From Bacteroidota bacterium (lineage in GTDB: Bacteria > Bacteroidota > Rhodothermia > Rhodothermales > UBA10348), in NCBI GenBank assembly GCA_004356265.1, contig SMXK01000100.1:1-8738 (forward strand): DNA of 8,738 nucleotides. Direction: 5' to 3'. The notes beneath the pieces are model-generated. The model worked only from the letters and a program-made list of their open reading frames with translations, was not told where the DNA came from and did no database searches. The position numbers and the translations under genes were made by a program. Below, in pieces: positions 6,085-8,738 of the stretch (position 1 is the first letter of the stretch; each line of letters begins with the position of its first letter).

Positions 6085-7542
6085 TCAGGTCAATTCGTGT
6101 ATCACGAAGTCCAACTCCTCGATTTTGAAAGGTTTCGAGACCACACGGCTAATGAGCTGTGTATCAACATCAATGTTCGTATCTCCCGTTACAAGAACGA
6201 AAGGGATATTTCCAAAACGGCCTCGAACGTTTTCGGCAAATTCCCGACCGTTCATGCCCGGCATTCCCTGGTCCGACAGAATGACATCAAATGATTTGTC
6301 TTCCAATTGAAGCAGGGCTTCAGCCGCAGATTCACAGGACGTGACCTGGTGTCCACGGAGCGTCAACAACCTGCTCATCATATTACGAACCATTTCTTCG
6401 TCGTCAACGAGCAAGATCGATGCCGATGTTCGCTCAGCGGGATCATTTTCCTTAACAACAGACACCGGGAAATCCAACTGGAGTGGCAAGACAATTTTGA
6501 ATTCAGTTCCTTTATGCCACTCGGAAGTGACCGAAATACTGCCATCGTGCTCCTGAATAACTCCAAGTGCTACGGATAATCCCATTCCGGTTCCGCGCCC
6601 TGTTTTTGTGGTGAACAGTGGCTCAAATATTCTCGTGCGAACGTCCTCTGTCATGCCTGTTCCGTTGTCCCGGAACGAAATATGCATATTTTTATTATCT
6701 GTCTCGGCAGAAATATTTATCTGCCCGCCCTCGGGCATTGCCTGCACAGCGTTCAATATCAGATTTACAAAAACATCCCGAAGCTCCGGGCCCGAACCCA
6801 ATACTGCGATGTGGTCAGGTGCATCATACTGAACTTCGATCTGAATGCCGTGACGTCGCGGCTCGTTGTACCAATATGGTTTGGTAAGAATTACACAGTC
6901 ATGAATCAGCGTGGCTATGTTTACGGGTTCGAATACTGCTTTCTTCTCCTGCCGGATGTATCGCTGAATTTTCTCGATCAGGGAAGCGCCATCGTTAGCC
7001 GCTTTCTTAATGGTAGAAATATGTTCAGTCAGCTCGGCCGGACTGCGCGCTAAAACACCATCGGTTTCCATGATCGTGATGTGTCCCAGGATGCCGCCCA
7101 GAAGGTTATTGAAATCATGGGTGATTCCCATGGTCATTCTACCGAGTGTCGCCATGCGATGTCGGTCGGTTTGATTTTCTGTCCAGCTGTCGGGCTCTGC
7201 TAAAATCTCACCCGTAATCGCTACCAGGCCACCACCTCCGCTCGTTCTATCAGATGAGGAGGTCACCGGAATGAAATGCAACAGCACCGGCGCCGGTAAA
7301 TCCCGATCTGGCCGAATGGCCATAAACAAGGCATGGGTTACGAGAGATCCCTGACACGCCTCTCGAAAATTTTGTTCAGCGATCTTTTGATCACTTTCCG
7401 TCAGTCGGTCCCAGATGCCGTCGTCTTCTCCTAGAATCCGAATCCACGCGTCATTTCGCGACAGTATCTGACCATCAGCCCGACATGTTGCCACGAGTAG
7501 TTCCGGTTCAATCATGCCGGGAAGTGGGGAGCTTTCAGTCAT
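6085..7542 (-). CDS. Soluble hybrid sensor histidine kinase with C-terminal receiver domain
   Basis: This 485-residue signalling protein would autophosphorylate on His and pass phosphate to its own Asp. A PAS-like region at about 14-115 (ATCRADGQILSRNDAWIRIL) is followed by the HisKA box MGITHDFNNLLGGILG with His142. The HATPase_c domain has its N-box with N260 and N264, G1 DNGTGM at 292-297, FEPLFTTK near 306-313 and G2 GRGTGMGLS at 315-323. The receiver at about 372-485 has acidic pair D380/D381, phospho-acceptor D424 in ILSDQGMPG, T452 and K470. All catalytic positions are intact. There is no signal peptide or transmembrane segment, so the input is presumably cytoplasmic. No DNA-binding output domain and no partner response regulator are in the window, so the final target is unknown. 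The HisKA/HATPase type resembles NtrB-like PAS kinases. The ATG at 7542 has no Shine-Dalgarno. Confidence 0.93.
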   Translation of the reverse strand: MTESSPLPGMIEPELLVATCRADGQILSRNDAWIRILGEDDGIWDRLTESDQKIAEQNFREACQGSLVTHALFMAIRPDRDLPAPVLLHFIPVTSSSDRTSGGGGLVAITGEILAEPDSWTENQTDRHRMATLGRMTMGITHDFNNLLGGILGHITIMETDGVLARSPAELTEHISTIKKAANDGASLIEKIQRYIRQEKKAVFEPVNIATLIHDCVILTKPYWYNEPRRHGIQIEVQYDAPDHIAVLGSGPELRDVFVNLILNAVQAMPEGGQINISAETDNKNMHISFRDNGTGMTEDVRTRIFEPLFTTKTGRGTGMGLSVALGVIQEHDGSISVTSEWHKGTEFKIVLPLQLDFPVSVVKENDPAERTSASILLVDDEEMVRNMMSRLLTLRGHQVTSCESAAEALLQLEDKSFDVILSDQGMPGMNGREFAENVRGRFGNIPFVLVTGDTNIDVDTQLISRVVSKPFKIEELDFVIHELT

Positions 7543-7701
7543 CAGCGGGAGTAGTGAGGGAAATTGAATTTCGGATTGTAAACCTAAGTTTCATCTGAAT
7601 AGACGCTTCAGATCGGGTCGGAAGAAAAAGAAAGTGTACCTTATCCGGCTCCGATCCGGAATGCTTAATAAATTAGAATATAGTAATCAGGCGACCAGAA
7701 T
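7543..7701. promoter_or_regulatory. Divergent promoter region between the kinase and the cystathionine synthase
   Basis: This 159-bp gap must contain the start signals for both divergent genes. On the minus strand, TACAAT (7580-7575) is a good -10 candidate 32 bp before the kinase ATG, with no clear -35. On the plus strand, the AT-rich block 7661-7685 holds TAGAAT (7674-7679) and TATAGT (7679-7684) as -10 candidates for the enzyme gene, also without a good -35. TCCGG (7644-7648) and CCGGA (7656-7660) form a short inverted repeat just upstream. GAAATT-G-AATTTC (7560-7572) is another small palindrome. Confidence 0.45.
7593..7613. promoter_or_regulatory. Perfect 7+7 inverted repeat, candidate operator
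   Basis: ATCTGAA and TTCAGAT flank a 7-bp spacer, so the centres of the two arms are 14 bp apart. The site lies upstream of the putative kinase -10 and away from the AT-rich block before the plus-strand gene, so a dimeric regulator here could act on either promoter. Neither cognate factor nor consensus is known to me. Confidence 0.35.
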
Positions 7702-8738
7702 ATGTGGCATGAAACCATTCTGGGTACGATAGGCAAAACTCCTCTCGTCCGAATAAATAAAATCTGCACGAACTTCGATTGTACGGTTCTCGCAAAGGTT
7801 GAAATGCTGAATCCGGGTTCCTCTGTGAAAGACCGGATTGCCGTGTCGATGGTAGAAGCGGCAGAAGCAGCGGGCGATCTGAAGCCCGGTGGGACAATTA
7901 TAGAGGGAACGAGCGGGAATACCGGAGCCGGTCTGGCACTTGTGGCGATTGCCAAAGGCTACAAGTGCATTTTTACGACGACAGATAAGCAAAGTCCTGA
8001 AAAGGCAGATGTCCTTCGCGCGCTCGGCGCTGAGGTCATGGTATGCCCGACGAATGTCGAGCCCGAAGATCCGAGATCCTACTATTCCGTGGCAAGGCGA
8101 CTGGCTTCGGAAATCCCCAATTCGGTATATCTGAATCAGTATGATAATGAGGCAAATGCTCAAGCTCATTACCTGTCCACTGGCCCGGAATTACTTGAGG
8201 ATACCGACGGTAGAATCACGCATTTTATTGCTTCTGCGGGTACCGGCGGTACGATTTCCGGTTCAGCGATGTACTTAAAAGAACACAGCCCAGACGTTCA
8301 GGTGATCGGCGTTGACCCATATGGTTCCGTCTATTACAAATACTTTTTCACGAGGGAATTCGACAAGTCGGAAATTTATCCCTATGTGACGGAAGGAGCG
8401 GGCGAGGATATCCTTGCTAAAAACATGAACTTTGATTTGATTGATGACTATGTCCGGATTACGGATCGGGAATCAATGCTCATGACTCGCCGGCTCGCCG
8501 CCGAGGAAGGGTTGTTTGTCGGGCAAACCAGCGGCATGACGATGGCCGGAGCCATCAAATGGATGGATGCCAACCCGGATTCGTTCACGTCGGAGTCAAT
8601 CATTGTTGTAATGCTGCCGGATACCGGCTTTCGATACCTCTCGAAAACCTATAACGACGCATGGATGCGAGATCATGGATTTGTTGAAGCCCGACCGGAC
8701 CTGACGGTATCAGAAATCGGCAATTCGTCTTCGAGTGC
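7702..8738 (+). CDS. cbs: Cystathionine beta-synthase-type PLP enzyme (3' end outside the window)
   Basis: This is a fold-type II PLP enzyme of the cysteine synthase/cystathionine beta-synthase family, which would condense serine (or O-acetylserine) with homocysteine or sulfide in cysteine/transsulfuration metabolism. The 345 codons seen run from ATG 7702 to the window end without a stop. TIGKTPLVRIN is the family N-terminus. Lys43 in GSSVKDR is the Schiff-base lysine, and TSGNTG at 70-75 includes Asn73, which contacts the cofactor. GTGGT at 180-184 is the phosphate cup. QTSGMT at 275-280 puts Thr276 where related enzymes usually have Ser. VDVLRALGAE-like and PNSVYLNQY-like segments, GVDPYGS, EGAGEDI and LPDTGFRYLSK with a following DAWMRDHGF match cystathionine beta-synthase better than CysK. 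The last residues look like a linker, and paired CBS domains may follow, but they are not in view. No Shine-Dalgarno is seen. Confidence 0.88.
   Translation, partial: MWHETILGTIGKTPLVRINKICTNFDCTVLAKVEMLNPGSSVKDRIAVSMVEAAEAAGDLKPGGTIIEGTSGNTGAGLALVAIAKGYKCIFTTTDKQSPEKADVLRALGAEVMVCPTNVEPEDPRSYYSVARRLASEIPNSVYLNQYDNEANAQAHYLSTGPELLEDTDGRITHFIASAGTGGTISGSAMYLKEHSPDVQVIGVDPYGSVYYKYFFTREFDKSEIYPYVTEGAGEDILAKNMNFDLIDDYVRITDRESMLMTRRLAAEEGLFVGQTSGMTMAGAIKWMDANPDSFTSESIIVVMLPDTGFRYLSKTYNDAWMRDHGFVEARPDLTVSEIGNSSSS

Noticed and set aside
5681..6310. A 209-codon plus-strand open frame
   Set aside because: It lies antisense to the start of lon and the end of the kinase, both with fully conserved domains, and its translation has no recognisable features.
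6682..7053. A 123-codon plus-strand open frame antisense to the kinase
   Set aside because: The opposite strand carries the conserved ATP-binding domain of the kinase, so this frame is a by-product.
7687..8169. A 160-codon minus-strand open frame over the cystathionine synthase
   Set aside because: The plus strand encodes a well-conserved PLP enzyme with its catalytic motifs in order. The minus frame resembles nothing known to me.
1..8738. CRISPR array, tRNA/rRNA, insertion sequence, attachment site or prophage remnant
   Set aside because: I read through for regularly spaced repeats, cloverleaf-like folds, terminal inverted repeats with target duplications and transposase or integrase motifs, and found none.

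Overview
The window is mostly ordinary chromosomal DNA from a bacterium of about mid GC content. Several features suggest the Bacteroidota/Rhodothermota side of the tree, though no taxonomic marker is present. Lon has the N-terminal IPILALRNTVLFPGVVLPITVGRD pattern in its LON domain and is about 830 residues long. Most starts (lon, the kinase, both small genes and the cystathionine synthase) have no recognisable Shine-Dalgarno. An exact match to the Bacteroidota -7 consensus TAnnTTTG lies upstream of ppdK. This placement is inference.

Layout. 1-205 is leader DNA, possibly with the last codons of an upstream gene, and it carries a probable promoter with a perfect 14-bp palindrome at the expected start of transcription. 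206-2869 (+) is a complete pyruvate, phosphate dikinase (ppdK). 2870-2952 is an intercistronic gap with a strong hairpin. 2953-3276 and 3277-3507 (+) are two small, abutting, unrecognised genes whose products align without gaps and look like diverged tandem paralogues. The second overlaps, tail to tail by 18 bp, the end of lon (3490-5988, -). 5989-6084 separates lon from a soluble hybrid histidine kinase/receiver gene (6085-7542, -). 7543-7701 is a divergent promoter region. From 7702 to the window end (+) runs a cystathionine beta-synthase-type PLP enzyme, cut off at its 3' end.

How the genes fit together. There are three likely transcription units: ppdK with two small genes (+), kinase with lon (-, possibly with a separate lon promoter), and the sulfur-amino-acid enzyme (+). 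The large genes are central metabolism (pyruvate/PEP interconversion), protein quality control, signalling and cysteine/cystathionine metabolism. They do not form one pathway.

The least explained part is 2870-3530. It holds the two paralogous small proteins, three perfect 8-bp inverted repeats within about 520 bp, alternative pairings inside the second small gene, and the antisense overlap with lon. I see no CRISPR, transposon, phage, toxin-antitoxin or biosynthetic system.
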